Assembly (NCBI RefSeq): GCF_001720135.1
Contig: NZ_MCRJ01000002.1
Coordinates: 1-64,000, forward strand
DNA from: Methylobrevis pamukkalensis
GTDB taxonomy: Bacteria; Pseudomonadota; Alphaproteobacteria; Rhizobiales; Pleomorphomonadaceae
DNA: 64,000 nucleotides
Direction of reading: 5' to 3'
Part shown: one piece after another, positions 45,995 to 58,051 of the stretch
Position numbering within the stretch: position 1 is the stretch's first letter
How the letters are laid out: the number at the start of each line of letters is the position of its first letter
Notes under the pieces: generated by a model
What the model saw: the letters and a program-made list of their open reading frames with translations, nothing else
Databases searched by the model: none
Told to the model about the DNA's origin: nothing
Made by a program: the position numbers and the translations under genes

Positions 45995-46462
45995 TTACCG
46001 CCGGTTGATCACCACGGTGCCCAGCAGAAGATCGTGCAGCAGGCGTTTGCGATCGGTGAACAGCGCGACGAGAACGATGAACGGCGTCAGGATCGACACC
46101 GAGGCGTAGAACAGCACCGAATGCACGGCGGCAAGCCCCGGCGACATCCGCCCGCCATCGACCTGGCGCATCTCCAGCCCGAAGGCGCGCATCCCCACGG
46201 TCGCGGACTTCGGCCCGCCGAGCGTGAAGGCGCAGTAGAGCAGCGCCATCAGCGGCCACAGGATCGCATAGATCGCCCAGCCCAGCCCCAGGGTCGCAAG
46301 GCCGATGAAGAAAACGACGATCCCGGCCATGAAGGTCAGGACCGCGACAATGGTCACATCGATCAGGAACGCCATGAACCGGCGGGTCCGCACGCCGCTG
46401 TAGAGGCGGTGGTCGGTCAGCGGATCCGGCTGATAGTCGATATCCGGCGCGATGTGGCTCAT
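45995..46462 (-). CDS. RDD family integral membrane protein
   Basis: 155 residues with four TM-like segments and the family motif in GVRTRRFMAFLIDVTIVA (Arg, Asp-Asp-like core) and the second half KSATVGMRAFGLEMRQVDGG. Function of RDD proteins is unclear; some act in ion transport. Monocistronic, in the same direction as bpt. Confidence 0.9.
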   Translation of the reverse strand: MSHIAPDIDYQPDPLTDHRLYSGVRTRRFMAFLIDVTIVAVLTFMAGIVVFFIGLATLGLGWAIYAILWPLMALLYCAFTLGGPKSATVGMRAFGLEMRQVDGGRMSPGLAAVHSVLFYASVSILTPFIVLVALFTDRKRLLHDLLLGTVVINRR

Positions 46463-46638
46463 GCGTCCTTCCTCATGTTCCGGAGCAGGCCACCGACGGC
46501 ACTTCCGCCGGGTGGCACCCCTCCCGATCTATATGGTCGTGGATCGGACGGTCGCAATGCCGGATCCGGGGGCATTGACGCGGGGCAAACCTTCGTCAAG
46601 GCGGAGAAACGCCTTCTCCCGCCGGAAAGCGGCAGACG

Positions 46639-47847
46639 TCACAGCCGCGTCACCTCGTAGCCGCGCGCCCGCAGCGCCTCGCAGACTTCCTCGGCGTGCT
46701 GGCCGTTGCGGGCCTCGAAGGTGATGTCCAGCGAGGCGCCCTTGGCGGGGATGTCGAGCACGGTGCGCCGGTGCGAGACCTCGAGGATGTTGCCGCCGCG
46801 CCCGCCGATCAGCGTGGAGAGATCGCCGAGCACGCCGGGACGATCCGGCAGGTTCATGCGGATCGCGACGATCCGCTCCTCCCGGGCGAGTTCGCGCATC
46901 AGCACCGAGGCGAGCAGGCGCGGGTCGATGTTGCCGCCGCACAGGACGAGGCCGACCTTGCGCCCGGCAAAGCGCTCGGGCTCCGTCAGCACGGCCGCCA
47001 GCCCGGCCGCACCCGCCCCCTCCGCGATCGTCTTCTGGGCGGTGAGATAGAGGCTGACGGCGCGCTCGATCGCCGGTTCGTCGACGAGGATGATGTCGTC
47101 CACCACCTGCCGCGCCGCCTCCAGCGTCAGCTCCCCGACGTTGCGAACCGCGATGCCCTCGGCCAGCGTGTTGCCGCCGCAGGGCTGGTCGAGATCACGC
47201 AGTCTCGCCCACATCGCCGGATAGAGCCGCGTTTCCGCGCCGATCACGGCGATGTCCGGACGCAGCGCCTTGGCCGCGATCCCCATGCCGGCGATCATGC
47301 CGCCGCCGCCCACCGGCACGACCATCGCGTCGAGATCGGGCCGGTCCTCCAGCATTTCCAGCGCGATCGTGCCCTGGCCGCGGATCACGTCGACGTCGTC
47401 ATAGGGATGGACCCAGACCCGGTCCTCCTCCACGGCGATCCGGGCTGCGGCCACCTGCGCGTCGGACACGAGTTCGCCCTCGAGCACCACCTCGGCCCCG
47501 AAGGCCTCGGTTGCCTGCACCTTCACGTGCGGCGTCGTCACCGGCATCACGATCTTGGCGCTGATGCCGAGCCCCGCCGCGTGGTAGGCGACCGCCTGCG
47601 CGTGGTTGCCCGCCGACATGGCGATCACGCCGCGCCGACGGTCCGCCTCCGGCAGCGCCAGCAGCTTCACCAGCGCCCCGCGCTCCTTGAAGGCGTTGGT
47701 GACCTGCATGTTCTCGTATTTGACGAAGATCTCGCAGCCGGTGATCTGCGACAGCCGCGGGGCCGCCACCAGCGGGGTGCGCATCACCTGGCCGGCGATG
47801 TCGGCGGCGGCGGCGCGAATGTCTTCGAGGGTCGGCAGTCTGGGCAT
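46639..47847 (-). CDS. ilvA: Threonine ammonia-lyase (threonine dehydratase)
   Basis: 402 residues from ATG 47847. PLP enzyme: FVKYENMQVTNAFKERGAL (Schiff-base Lys), MSAGNHAQAVAYHA, the Gly-loop PVGGGGMIAGMG, LVLCGGNIDP. The C-terminal ACT domain starts near residue 325 (VAIRMNLPDRPGVLGDLS). It converts threonine to 2-oxobutanoate and ammonia; the short single-ACT form is like catabolic TdcB and many rhizobial IlvA. The gene symbol is the usual one, the biosynthetic role is inferred. Confidence 0.92.
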   Translation of the reverse strand: MPRLPTLEDIRAAAADIAGQVMRTPLVAAPRLSQITGCEIFVKYENMQVTNAFKERGALVKLLALPEADRRRGVIAMSAGNHAQAVAYHAAGLGISAKIVMPVTTPHVKVQATEAFGAEVVLEGELVSDAQVAAARIAVEEDRVWVHPYDDVDVIRGQGTIALEMLEDRPDLDAMVVPVGGGGMIAGMGIAAKALRPDIAVIGAETRLYPAMWARLRDLDQPCGGNTLAEGIAVRNVGELTLEAARQVVDDIILVDEPAIERAVSLYLTAQKTIAEGAGAAGLAAVLTEPERFAGRKVGLVLCGGNIDPRLLASVLMRELAREERIVAIRMNLPDRPGVLGDLSTLIGGRGGNILEVSHRRTVLDIPAKGASLDITFEARNGQHAEEVCEALRARGYEVTRL

Positions 47848-48258
47848 GAGCGGTTTCCCGGCAGGCGTCATGAGTAAGATCCCGGACCCCGGACGGCGCC
47901 ATGCGGGGAGGGGGCCGGAGCAGGGGATTCGGCGGGGGGACGCCGGTCTGCCCGGAACGGAAAAACACCTTGCGCGACCCGTATCGTATCGCGGGATCGG
48001 CGCGTAGCAGAAGGCCTGTCCGCCTTCAACCGATATGGTCGCCGGGGAAAGAATTGCAGCGTGTCTGCGCACTTGCGAAACCGCAGGGCGTGAGATAGTG
48101 GTCGGCCACGAGACGTGCATCCGGCCGACAGGCGGGAGGGTGCGCCGGGGCGGTGATGTTGACCTGTCGCGCCCAGCCGATGAATAGTCGTCTGGCATCG
48201 ACGGGCTGCGACACACTGTCCTCCCCTCCGATCCGGTACCAGTCCAGGGCAGGGCAGA
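47848..48258. other. Divergent region before the nuo operon
   Basis: 411 bp between ilvA (minus) and nuoA (plus). A weak candidate nuo promoter reads TTGACC (48159-48164) then about 18 bp to AATAGT. A minus-strand 62-residue frame at 48026-48214 has no good start signal and is not supported. No terminator or RNA gene seen. Confidence 0.35.
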
Positions 48259-49191
<933 letters not shown>

Positions 49192-49284
49192 CGACCCTGC
49201 GGCACGGCGCATCCCGCGCCCGCCGCGACCGACAGGACCCAGCCTGGCTGGACCCGGACCGACTGGACAAGGACGCGAGACTCC

Positions 49285-49883
49285 ATGGACGAGAGCCTGA
49301 AGGAACTCGGCAGCTATATCGAGCAGGCGTTGGGCCCGGCCCGCGTTTCGGTCGAGATCGTGCACGGAGAATTGAACCTGACGGTGCCGGCGGCCGACGT
49401 GCTGTCGGTGTTGCGTTTCCTGCGTGACGATTCACAGTGCCGCTTCTTCAGCTTCGTCGACCTGTGCGGTGTCGATTATCCGGCGCGCCAGCGTCGCTTC
49501 GACGTCGTCACCCATCTCCTGTCGCCGACGCTGAACCTGCGCCTGCGCGTGAAGGTCGAGACCGACGAGGTCACGCCGGTGCCCTCGATCACCCCGATCT
49601 TCCCGGGCGCCGACTGGTTCGAGCGCGAGGCCTACGACCTCTACGGCATTCTCTTCACCGGACATCCGGAGCTGCGCCGCCTCCTCACCGACTACGGTTT
49701 CGAGGGGCATCCGCTGCGCAAGGATTTCCCGACCACCGGTTTCGTCGAAGTGCGCTACGAGACGAGGCCAAGCGGGTGGTCTACGAGCCGGTCCGGCTCA
49801 ACCAGGAATTCCGCAACTTCGACTTCCTGTCGCCTTGGGAAGGCACCGATTACGTGCTGCCCGGCGACGAGAAGGCGAACTGA
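49285..49883 (+). CDS. nuoC: NADH-quinone oxidoreductase subunit C (one frameshift)
   Basis: 199 residues. Motifs: [68 protein letters not shown] and GHPLRKDFP. Frames change near 49763 (GA[C]GACGAGG) before [20 protein letters not shown]. Peripheral subunit beside NuoD. Starts at ATG 49285, 93 bp after nuoB. Confidence 0.95.
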
Positions 49884-50017
49884 ACAGGATCCGGCCGCGA
49901 ACGCCCTGAAGGGGCGCCGCGGCGGGACGTCGAACGAGAGGCTCGTCAAGGCGCTGGACAGCGAACCGAGACCGGTCGGAACCAAGACAACCTCCGCCGC
50001 GAGGCAGGAAGCTCAAG

Positions 50018-51202
50018 ATGGCTGAAAGCGAAGTCCGCAACTTCAACATCAACTTCGGCCCGCAGCACCCGGCGGCGCACGGCGTGCTGCGCCTCGTGCT
50101 CGAACTCGACGGTGAGGTGGTCGACCGCGTCGATCCGCATATCGGCCTGCTGCATCGCGGCACGGAGAAGCTGATCGAGACCAAGACCTACCTGCAGGCG
50201 GTGCCCTATTTCGACCGGCTCGACTATGTCGCGCCGATGAACCAGGAACACGCCTTCTGCCTCGCGGTCGAGAAGCTCGCGAAGATCCCGGTGCCGCGCC
50301 GCGCCCAGCTGATCCGTGTGCTCTACTCCGAGATCGGCCGCATCCTCTCCCATCTCCTCAACGTCACCACGCAGGCGATGGACGTCGGCGCGCTGACGCC
50401 GCCGCTGTGGGGCTTCGAGCCCCGCGAGGAGCTGATGGTCTTCTACGAGCGCGCCTCCGGCAGCCGCATGCACGCGGCCTATTTCCGGCCGGGCGGCGTC
50501 CACCAGGACCTGCCCGACGCGCTGATCGAGGACATCTGGGAGTTCTGCGATCCGTTCCTGACCACCCTCGACGACATCGAGGGCCTGCTCACCGACAACC
50601 GCATCTTCAAGCAGCGCAACGTCGACATCGGCATCGTCAGCCTCGAGGAGGCCTGGGCCTGGGGCTTCTCGGGCGTGATGGTGCGCGGCTCCGGCGCGCT
50701 CTGGGACCTGCGCAAGTCGCAGCCCTACGAGTGCTACGCCGAGATGGATTTCGACATCCCGATCGGCAAGAACGGCGACTGCTACGACCGCTACCTGATC
50801 CGCATCGAGGAGATGCGCCAGTCGGTCCGCATCATGAAGCAGTGCATCCAGAAGCTGCGCGTCGAGCGCGGCCCGGTGACCACGGTCAACGGCAAGTATG
50901 CCCCGCCGAAACGCGGCGAGATGAAGCGCTCGATGGAAGCGCTCATCCACCACTTCAAGCTCTACACCGAGGGCTTCCACGTTCCGGCCGGCGAGGTCTA
51001 CACCGCCGTCGAGGCGCCCAAGGGCGAGTTCGGCGTCTATCTCGTCGCCGATGGCACCAACAAGCCCTACCGCTGCAAGATCCGCGCTCCGGGCTTCGCC
51101 CACCTTCAGTCCATGGACTTCATGTGTCGCGGTCACATGCTCGCCGACGTGTCGGCGATCCTCGGCTCGCTCGACATCGTGTTCGGAGAGGTTGACCGCT
51201 GA
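50018..51202 (+). CDS. nuoD: NADH-quinone oxidoreductase subunit D
   Basis: 394 residues, intact. 49-kDa subunit at the quinone site: [58 protein letters not shown]-type [36 protein letters not shown], and the C-terminal [20 protein letters not shown]-like segment. Ends at TGA overlapping nuoE's ATG (TGATG at 51200). Confidence 0.97.
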   Translation: MAESEVRNFNINFGPQHPAAHGVLRLVLELDGEVVDRVDPHIGLLHRGTEKLIETKTYLQAVPYFDRLDYVAPMNQEHAFCLAVEKLAKIPVPRRAQLIRVLYSEIGRILSHLLNVTTQAMDVGALTPPLWGFEPREELMVFYERASGSRMHAAYFRPGGVHQDLPDALIEDIWEFCDPFLTTLDDIEGLLTDNRIFKQRNVDIGIVSLEEAWAWGFSGVMVRGSGALWDLRKSQPYECYAEMDFDIPIGKNGDCYDRYLIRIEEMRQSVRIMKQCIQKLRVERGPVTTVNGKYAPPKRGEMKRSMEALIHHFKLYTEGFHVPAGEVYTAVEAPKGEFGVYLVADGTNKPYRCKIRAPGFAHLQSMDFMCRGHMLADVSAILGSLDIVFGEVDR

Positions 51203-52359
51203 TGGCCGTCCGTCGTCTGCACCACGTCCAGCCCGAAAGCTTCGCGTTCTCCGACGAGACGCTGGCCTTCGCCGAGGCTTGCGTGAAGAAATATCCGGAA
51301 GGCCGGCAGGCGTCCGCGGTGATCCCGCTGCTGTGGCAGGTCCAGCTTCAGGAAGGCTGGGTCAGCGAGCCGGCGATCCGCGCGATCGCCGACTATCTCG
51401 CCATGCCCTACATCCGGGTTCTGGAAGTCGCGACCTTCTACACGATGTTCCAGCTGGCGCCGGTGGGCCGCAAGGCCCATATCCAGGTCTGCGGCACCAC
51501 GCCCTGCATGCTGCGCGGGTCGGAAGACCTGCTGGCGGTGTGCAAGCGCCGCATCTCCCCCCATGCCTTCGAGCTGTCCGCCGACGGCGACTTCTCCTGG
51601 GAAGAGGTGGAATGCCTCGGCGCCTGCGTGAACGCGCCGATGATCCAGATCGTCAAGGACACCTACGAGGACCTGACGCCGGAGAGCTTCGAGGCGATCC
51701 TCGACACCATCGCTGCCGGCGACATGCCGACGCCGGGCCCGCAGAACGGCCGCCACTTCTCGGCGGCGGCGGGCGGCGCGACGACGCTGACCGACCCCGA
51801 TCTCTATCGCCGCCGCCCCGCGCCCGCGCAGGACGATCACCATGACGACGTGATGGTGGCCGAGGCCCCCCCGGCCTCGACCCAGACCCCGACCGACCCG
51901 GCGACGCCCGAGGCCCGCGCCCAGAACGCCGGCCGGCCCGGCGGCGAGGAACGGACCGAGGAAGAGATCGCCCGCACCGCGGGGGCCGATCTGGCCAGCG
52001 GCGACGAGACGGTGCCGGACGAGTTCAAGCCCGCGCTCATGTCCGCCCCGCGCGAGGGCACCGGCGACGATCTCAAGCTGATCTGGGGCGTCGGCCCCAA
52101 GCTGGAAACGCTGCTGCACGAGCTCGGCGTCTACCACTTCGACCAGATCGCCGGCTGGAACGAGATGAACCTGCGCTGGATCGACCAGCATCTCGGTGCC
52201 TTCCGCGGCCGCGCGGTGCGCGACAAGTGGATCGAGCAGGCCGGGCGGCTGTCCGGCGGCTGGCGCCCGACCGACAAGGACGGCGAAAAGCGGCCTGAGG
52301 AACGACACGGCCGGACGGAACGGTTCCGCCCGGATGATGACCTGAAACGCGGAAGATGA
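51202..52359 (+). CDS. nuoE: NADH-quinone oxidoreductase subunit E with long C-terminal extension
   Basis: 385 residues; about 170 are typical in E. coli. The first 190 are the thioredoxin-like [2Fe-2S] domain: [34 protein letters not shown], first Cys pair in [10 protein letters not shown], second in [10 protein letters not shown]. Then a disordered Pro/Ala/Glu linker (residues 195-290) and a helix-hairpin-helix-like end: [40 protein letters not shown]. Extended NuoE of this kind is known in Hyphomicrobiales. Intact. Confidence 0.94.
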   Translation: MAVRRLHHVQPESFAFSDETLAFAEACVKKYPEGRQASAVIPLLWQVQLQEGWVSEPAIRAIADYLAMPYIRVLEVATFYTMFQLAPVGRKAHIQVCGTTPCMLRGSEDLLAVCKRRISPHAFELSADGDFSWEEVECLGACVNAPMIQIVKDTYEDLTPESFEAILDTIAAGDMPTPGPQNGRHFSAAAGGATTLTDPDLYRRRPAPAQDDHHDDVMVAEAPPASTQTPTDPATPEARAQNAGRPGGEERTEEEIARTAGADLASGDETVPDEFKPALMSAPREGTGDDLKLIWGVGPKLETLLHELGVYHFDQIAGWNEMNLRWIDQHLGAFRGRAVRDKWIEQAGRLSGGWRPTDKDGEKRPEERHGRTERFRPDDDLKRGR

Positions 52360-52427
52360 TCGTCAGAAGGGGCCGGCACGACCGGCAGCGGCGGCAGGCC
52401 CCTCTGAAATCCACAGGATCCGATGTC

Positions 52428-53715
52428 ATGCTGACCGATAAGGACCGCATCTTCACCAACGTCTACGGCTTCCACGACTGGGGCCTCGACGCGCGCGCCA
52501 GCGCGGCCAGTGGGATGGCACGAAGGACATCATCCTGAAGGGCCGGGACTGGATCATCAACGAGATGAAGGCGTCGGGCCTGCGCGGCCGCGGCGGCGCC
52601 GGCTTCCCGACCGGTCTGAAATGGTCCTTCATGCCGAAGGAAAACGACGGCCGTCCGCATTACCTGGTCGTCAACGCCGACGAATCCGAGCCCGGCACCT
52701 GCAAGGACCGCGAGATCCTGCGCCACGACCCGCACACCCTCGTGGAAGGGTGCCTGGTCGCCGGCTTCGCCATGAGCGCCCACGTCGGCTACATCTACGT
52801 GCGCGGCGAGTTCGTGCGCGAACGCGAGCGGGTGCAGGCGGCGATCGACCAGGCCTACGAGGCCGGTCTCCTCGGCAAGAACGCCTGTGGCTCGGGCTGG
52901 GACTTCGATCTCTACGTCCACCACGCGCCGGCGCCTACATCTGCGGCGAGGAGACCGCGCTGCTGGAAAGCCTCGAGGGCAAGAAGGGCCAGCCGCGCCT
53001 CAAGCCGCCGTTCCCGGCCAACGTCGGCCTCTACGGCTGCCCGACCACGGTCAACAACGTCGAATCGATCGCCGTCGCCCCGACCATCCTGCGCCGCGGC
53101 GCCGGCTGGTTCGCCGGCCTCGGCCGCCCGAACAACACCGGCACCAAGCTCTTCTGCGTCTCCGGCCACGTGAACAAGCCGGCGACCTTCGAGGAAGAGA
53201 TGGGCGTGCCCTTCCGCGAGATGATCGACAAGCACTGCGGTGGCATCCGCGGCGGCTGGGACAATCTCCTTGCGGTCATTCCAGGTGGCTCGTCGGTGCC
53301 GATGATCAAGGCCGAGAGCATCATCGACTGTCCGATGGACTTCGACAGCCTGCGCAACCTCGGCTCGGGTCTTGGCACCGCCGCGGTGATCGTCATGGAC
53401 AAGTCAACCGACGTCATCAAGGCGATCGCCCGGCTCGCGCACTTCTACAAGCACGAGAGCTGCGGTCAGTGCACCCCCTGCCGCGAGGGCACGGGCTGGA
53501 TGTGGCGCGTGATGGAACGTCTCGTCACCGGCGAGGCGGAAAAGCGCGAGATCGACATGCTGTTCCAGGTCACCAAGCAGATCGAGGGCCACACCATCTG
53601 TGCGCTCGGCGATGCGGCGGCCTGGCCGATTCAGGGACTGATCAAGAATTTCCGCGACGTGATCGAGGCGCGGATCGATTCCAGGGCCCGCCGGTTCCCG
53701 GTCGCGGCGGAGTAG
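52428..53715 (+). CDS. nuoF: NADH-quinone oxidoreductase subunit F (two frameshifts)
   Basis: About 429 residues. NADH/FMN-binding subunit. Motifs: [17 protein letters not shown] (NADH), [32 protein letters not shown] (FMN), and the [4Fe-4S] site [16 protein letters not shown] with the fourth Cys in [12 protein letters not shown]. Losses at GAC[G]GCGCG (near 52493) and CAC[G]GCGCC (near 52926) give three frames. Start ATG 52428. Confidence 0.95.
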
Positions 53716-53750
53716 GGCGACACCGGCGGGCGCGGCATGAGGAGATGGAC

Positions 53751-53955
53751 ATGGCTGATGATCCAGACAATGTCCTTCTCGTGTTGCTCCGCCGCATCGA
53801 TACGGAGGTCGATCGCCTGATCGACGATGTCCAGGGTCAAGGTGCGCGTCATCGGCCTTGAAGAGAATACGGCCGGCATACACCGGCGCCTTGACCGGCA
53901 GGAGGTCCGGATCGACCGGATCGAACGCCGGTGGGATCTGGTGGATACGCATTGA
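53751..53955 (+). CDS. Small coiled-coil protein between nuoF and nuoG (frame change)
   Basis: ATG 53751 (GAGGAGAT upstream): ADDPDNVLLVLLRRIDTEVD with RLIDDVQ, then in another frame VKVRVIGLEENTAGIHRRLD and RIDRIERRWDLV to the stop at 53955. The frames meet near 53834 and need two lost bases or one extra G. The heptad pattern of Ile/Leu and Arg/Asp is that of short rhizobial coiled-coil proteins. Its place inside the nuo operon may be accidental. Either frame alone gives an unnatural tail. Confidence 0.55.
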
Positions 53956-54008
53956 GTCTGCCCGCAGGGGCGCAAGGCACGACACGGTTCGGAAGCGGGT
54001 AACACGGC

Positions 54009-56094
54009 ATGGCAAAGATCAGTATCGACGGGATCGTGGTGGACGTCGCGCCGGATTCGACGCTGCTGCAGGCCTGTGAGGCCGCGGGCGCGAGGTGCCG
54101 CGGTTCTGCTTCCATGAGCGGCTGTCCGTCGCCGGCAACTGCCGCATGTGTCTCGTCGAGGTGAAGGGCGGCCCGCCCAAGCCCGCGGCCTCCTGCGCCA
54201 TGGCGGTCAAGGACCTGCGTCCCGGCCCGAACGGCGAGCCGCCGGAGGTCTTCACCAAGACCCCGATGGTCAAGAAGGCCCGCGAGGGCGTGATGGAATT
54301 CCTGCTGATCAACCATCCGCTCGACTGCCCGATCTGCGACCAGGGCGGCGAGTGCGACCTGCAGGACCAGGCGATGGCCTATGGCGTCTCCGGCTCGCGC
54401 TTTGCGGAAAACAAGCGCGCCGTCGAGGACAAGTACATCGGCCCGCTGGTCAAGACGATCATGACCCGCTGCATCCACTGCACGCGCTGCGTCCGCTTCA
54501 CCACGGAAGTCGCCGGCGTGCGCGATCTCGGCCTGATCGGCCGCGGCGAGGATGCGGAGATCACCACCTATCTCGAACGCGCGATGACCTCGGAGCTGCA
54601 GGGCAACGTGATCGACCTCTGCCCGGTCGGCGCGCTCACCTCCAAGCCCTATGCCTTCCAGGCCCGTCCGTGGGAACTTGGCAAGACCGAATCCATCGAC
54701 GTGATGGACGCGGTCGGCTCGGCGATCCGGATCGACACCCGCGGCCGCGAAGTCATGCGGGTGATGCCGCGTCTCAACGAGGCGGTGAACGAGGAGTGGA
54801 TCTCCGACAAGACCCGCTTCATCTGGGACGGCATCCGCACCCAGCGCCTCGACCGACCGTATGTCCGCGAGAACGGCCGCCTCAAGCCGGCCACCTGGGG
54901 CGAGGCCTTCGGCCTGATCAAGGCCAAGGTGTCGGCGACGTCGGGTGACCGCATCGGTGCGCTCGCCGGCGATCTCTCCTCGGTGGAGGAGATGTTCGCC
55001 CTCAAGCAACTGATGACGGCGCTCGGCAGTGCCAATCTCGACTGCCGCCAGGACGGCACGAAGCTCGACCCGAAGCATGGTCGCGCCTCCTATCTCTTCA
55101 ACGCCACCATCGAGGGCATCGAGCAGGCCGACGCAATCCTGATCGTCGGCGCCGATCCCCGCCATGAGGCGGCCGTGCTCAACGCCCGCATTCGCAAGGC
55201 CTGGCGCGGCGGAGCGGTGCAGGTCGGCGTCATCGGTGAAAACATCGATCTGACCTACCCGACCACCTATCTCGCGCCGGCACGGAGACGCTCGGCAACA
55301 TCGACGGCGCCTTCCTCGACACGCTGAAGGCCGCGACCCGTCCGCTGATCATCGTCGGCCAGGGCGCGCTCGCCCGTGCCGACGGTCTCGCGGTGCTCTC
55401 GGCCGCGGCCCGGCTCGCCGTCGACGTCGGCGCGGTCGGCCCGGACTGGAACGGCTTCTCGGTCCTGCACACGGCGGCCAGCCGCGTCGGCGGCCTCGAC
55501 ATCGGCTGTGTCCCGGGGGAGGGCGGTCTCGATACCGCCGGCATGATCGCGGCGGCCGGCACCGGCGCGCTCGACGTGCTGTTCCTGCTCGGCGCCGACG
55601 AGATCGAGACCTCCGGCCTCGGCAGCGCCTTCGTGGTCTACATCGGCAGCCATGGCGACGCCGGTGCCCACCGCGCCGACGTGATCCTGCCGGGCGCGGT
55701 CTATGCCGAGAAGTCCGGCACCTATGTCAACACCGAGGGCCGGGTCCAGGTCGGCCAGCGCGCCGCCTTCCCGCCGGGCGAGGCCCGCGAGGACTGGGCG
55801 ATCCTGCGCGCGCTGTCGGATGTGCTCGGCCAGCGCCTGCCGTTCGACTCGCTCGCGCAGCTTCGCGCGCAGCTCCATGCGGCCTTCCCGGTGATGGCGG
55901 AGATCGACGAGATCGTCGCCGGCGCGCCTGCGGACATCGAGGCGCTCGCCTCGGTCGGCGGCACCATGGACGGGGCCGCCTTCGTCGGCACCATCAAGGA
56001 TTTCTACCTCACCAACCCGATCGCCCGCGCGTCCGCCATCATGGCGGAATGCTCGGCGCTTGCACGCGGGTCGGTGAAGGCGGCGGCGGAATAA
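54009..56094 (+). CDS. nuoG: NADH-quinone oxidoreductase subunit G (two frameshifts)
   Basis: About 695 residues. N-terminal [2Fe-2S] ([20 protein letters not shown]), a His-Cys motif region ([17 protein letters not shown]), a ferredoxin-like [4Fe-4S] ([19 protein letters not shown]) and a molybdopterin-like domain without cofactor ([20 protein letters not shown]). Losses at GGGCGC[C]GAGG (near 54092) and CTC[G]GCGCC (near 55274). The last 200 residues include [20 protein letters not shown]. Restored length matches the family. Confidence 0.95.
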
Positions 56095-56106
56095 GGGGCG
56101 GCACTG

Positions 56107-57156
56107 ATGGATGGTTTCTGGTCTTCCTTTCTCTGGCCGCTGATCGTGATGATCGCGCAGAGCCTCCTGCTGATGGTGGTCCTGCTCGTCTGCGTCGCCT
56201 ACATCCTCTATGCCGATCGCAAGATCTGGGCGGCGGTGCAGATCCGCCGGGGCCCGAACGTGGTCGGCCCCTGGGGCCTGTTCCAGTCCTTCGCCGACCT
56301 TCTGAAGTTCGTGCTGAAGGAGCCGGTGATCCCGGCGGGTGCCTCCAAGGGCCTGTTCCTGCTGGCGCCGCTCCTCACCGTGGTCCTGTCGCTGCTCGCC
56401 TGGGCGGTGATTCCGGTCAACGCCGGCTGGGTGATCGCCGACATCAACGTCGGCATCCTGTTCATCTTCGCCATCTCGTCGCTGTCGGTCTACGGCATCA
56501 TCATCGGTGGCTGGGCGTCGAACTCGAAGTATCCCTTCCTGTCGGCGCTGCGTTCGGCGGCGCAGATGGTGTCCTACGAGGTGTCGATCGGCTTCGTGAT
56601 CATCACGGTGCTGCTCTGCGCCGGCTCGCTCAACCTCACCGAGATCGTGGAAGCCCAGCGCACGGGCCTTGCCTCGGCAATCGGCCTGCCGTGGCTCGGC
56701 TTCCTGAACTGGTACTGGCTGCCGCTGTTCCCGATGTTCGTGATCTTCTTCATCTCGGCGCTGGCCGAGACGAACCGGCCGCCCTTCGACCTCGTCGAGG
56801 CCGAATCGGAGCTGGTCGCGGGCTTCATGGTCGAGTACGGCTCCACCCCGTACATGATGTTCATGCTCGGCGAGTATGTCGCGATCACCCTGATGTGCGC
56901 GATGATGGCGATCCTGTTCATGGGCGGCTGGCTGCCCCCGTTCGACTTCGCCCCCTTCACCTGGGTTCCGGGCATCGTCTGGTTCGCCCTGAAGGTTCTG
57001 CTCGGCTTCTTCATGTTCGCGATGGTCAAGGCGATGGTGCCGCGCTACCGCTACGACCAGCTGATGCGCCTCGGCTGGAAGGTGTTCCTGCCGATCTCGC
57101 TGACGATGGTGGTCATCGTCGCCGGGGTGCTGCAGTTCACCGGCTGGGCGAACTGA
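56107..57156 (+). CDS. nuoH: NADH-quinone oxidoreductase subunit H
   Basis: 349 residues, intact. Eight TM segments and the quinone-pocket motifs [60 protein letters not shown] and [18 protein letters not shown]. Links the peripheral arm to the proton-pumping arm. Confidence 0.97.
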   Translation: MDGFWSSFLWPLIVMIAQSLLLMVVLLVCVAYILYADRKIWAAVQIRRGPNVVGPWGLFQSFADLLKFVLKEPVIPAGASKGLFLLAPLLTVVLSLLAWAVIPVNAGWVIADINVGILFIFAISSLSVYGIIIGGWASNSKYPFLSALRSAAQMVSYEVSIGFVIITVLLCAGSLNLTEIVEAQRTGLASAIGLPWLGFLNWYWLPLFPMFVIFFISALAETNRPPFDLVEAESELVAGFMVEYGSTPYMMFMLGEYVAITLMCAMMAILFMGGWLPPFDFAPFTWVPGIVWFALKVLLGFFMFAMVKAMVPRYRYDQLMRLGWKVFLPISLTMVVIVAGVLQFTGWAN

Positions 57157-57165
57157 GGGACGACG

Positions 57166-57411
57166 ATGGAACTCTCCCTTCCCGTGGTCATCGGCGCCGC
57201 CGTCGGTCTCGGGGTGGGGATCCTCGACTACGGGATCGTCGCGGCGATCCTGAGAAAGTTTCTTGCCGGCCGGCGATCGGGACGCGATACACCGCCCCTG
57301 TCAGACGGCCGCCACGACTTCGTGTTCAAGGTGCTGTTCGTGGTGAACGCGGTCGCGTTCGCCGGGCTTGGCGCCTTCACCGGAGCGCAGCTTGCGGGCT
57401 ACGGCCTTTGA
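57166..57411 (+). CDS. Small two-TM protein between nuoH and nuoI
   Basis: 81 residues from ATG 57166, 9 bp after nuoH. TM1 VVIGAAVGLGVGILDYGIVA, a polar loop with RRSGRDTPPLSDGRHD, TM2 VLFVVNAVAFAGLGAFTGAQ. No family recognised. Spacer genes of this kind occur in alphaproteobacterial nuo operons; a role in assembly of complex I is possible but unproven. Confidence 0.7.
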   Translation: MELSLPVVIGAAVGLGVGILDYGIVAAILRKFLAGRRSGRDTPPLSDGRHDFVFKVLFVVNAVAFAGLGAFTGAQLAGYGL

Positions 57412-57448
57412 GCGCGCACGGCCGGGAATTTTGCGAGAGGTTTGAAAG

Positions 57449-57937
57449 ATGAGACTCGATCAGGCCGCAAGGTCCGTATTTCTCAAGGAGTTCGTATCGG
57501 CGTTCTTCCTCGCCATGCGCTACTTCTTCAAACCGAAGCCGACGATCAACTACCCCTTCGAGAAGGGGCCGGTGTCGCCTCGCTTCCGCGGCGAGCACGC
57601 CCTGCGCCGCTATCCGAACGGCGAAGAGCGCTGCATCGCCTGCAAGCTGTGCGAGGCGATCTGCCCGGCGCAGGCCATCACCATCGAGGCCGGCCCGCGC
57701 CGCAACGACGGCACCCGCCGCACCACGCGCTACGACATCGACATGGTGAAGTGCATCTACTGCGGCTTCTGCCAGGAAGCCTGCCCGGTGGACGCGATCG
57801 TCGAGGGACCGAATTTCGAATTCGCGACCGAGACGCGCGAGGAGCTCTACTACGACAAGGACAAGCTGCTCGCGAACGGCGATCGCTGGGAACGCGAGAT
57901 CGCACGCAACATGGCGATTGATGCACCTTATCGCTGA
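57449..57937 (+). CDS. nuoI: NADH-quinone oxidoreductase subunit I
   Basis: 162 residues, intact. Two [4Fe-4S] motifs: [20 protein letters not shown] and [21 protein letters not shown]-terminal amphipathic helix [17 protein letters not shown]. Passes electrons toward cluster N2 in NuoB. ATG 57449, 37 bp after the small TM gene. Confidence 0.97.
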   Translation: MRLDQAARSVFLKEFVSAFFLAMRYFFKPKPTINYPFEKGPVSPRFRGEHALRRYPNGEERCIACKLCEAICPAQAITIEAGPRRNDGTRRTTRYDIDMVKCIYCGFCQEACPVDAIVEGPNFEFATETREELYYDKDKLLANGDRWEREIARNMAIDAPYR

Positions 57938-58051
57938 CGGAAATGGACGCGGCCCGATGCCGCGTCTAGAAGACTTCGAACTTCGCCTGGCCCGGAGACG
58001 GCGGCCCTCCGGGTGTCACGCGCGAAAGAGACGATCGGGGCACCTTCCGAC

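Noticed and set aside
48026-48214. 62-residue minus-strand frame before nuoA
   Set aside because: No start signal and unremarkable composition; the region is needed for promoters.
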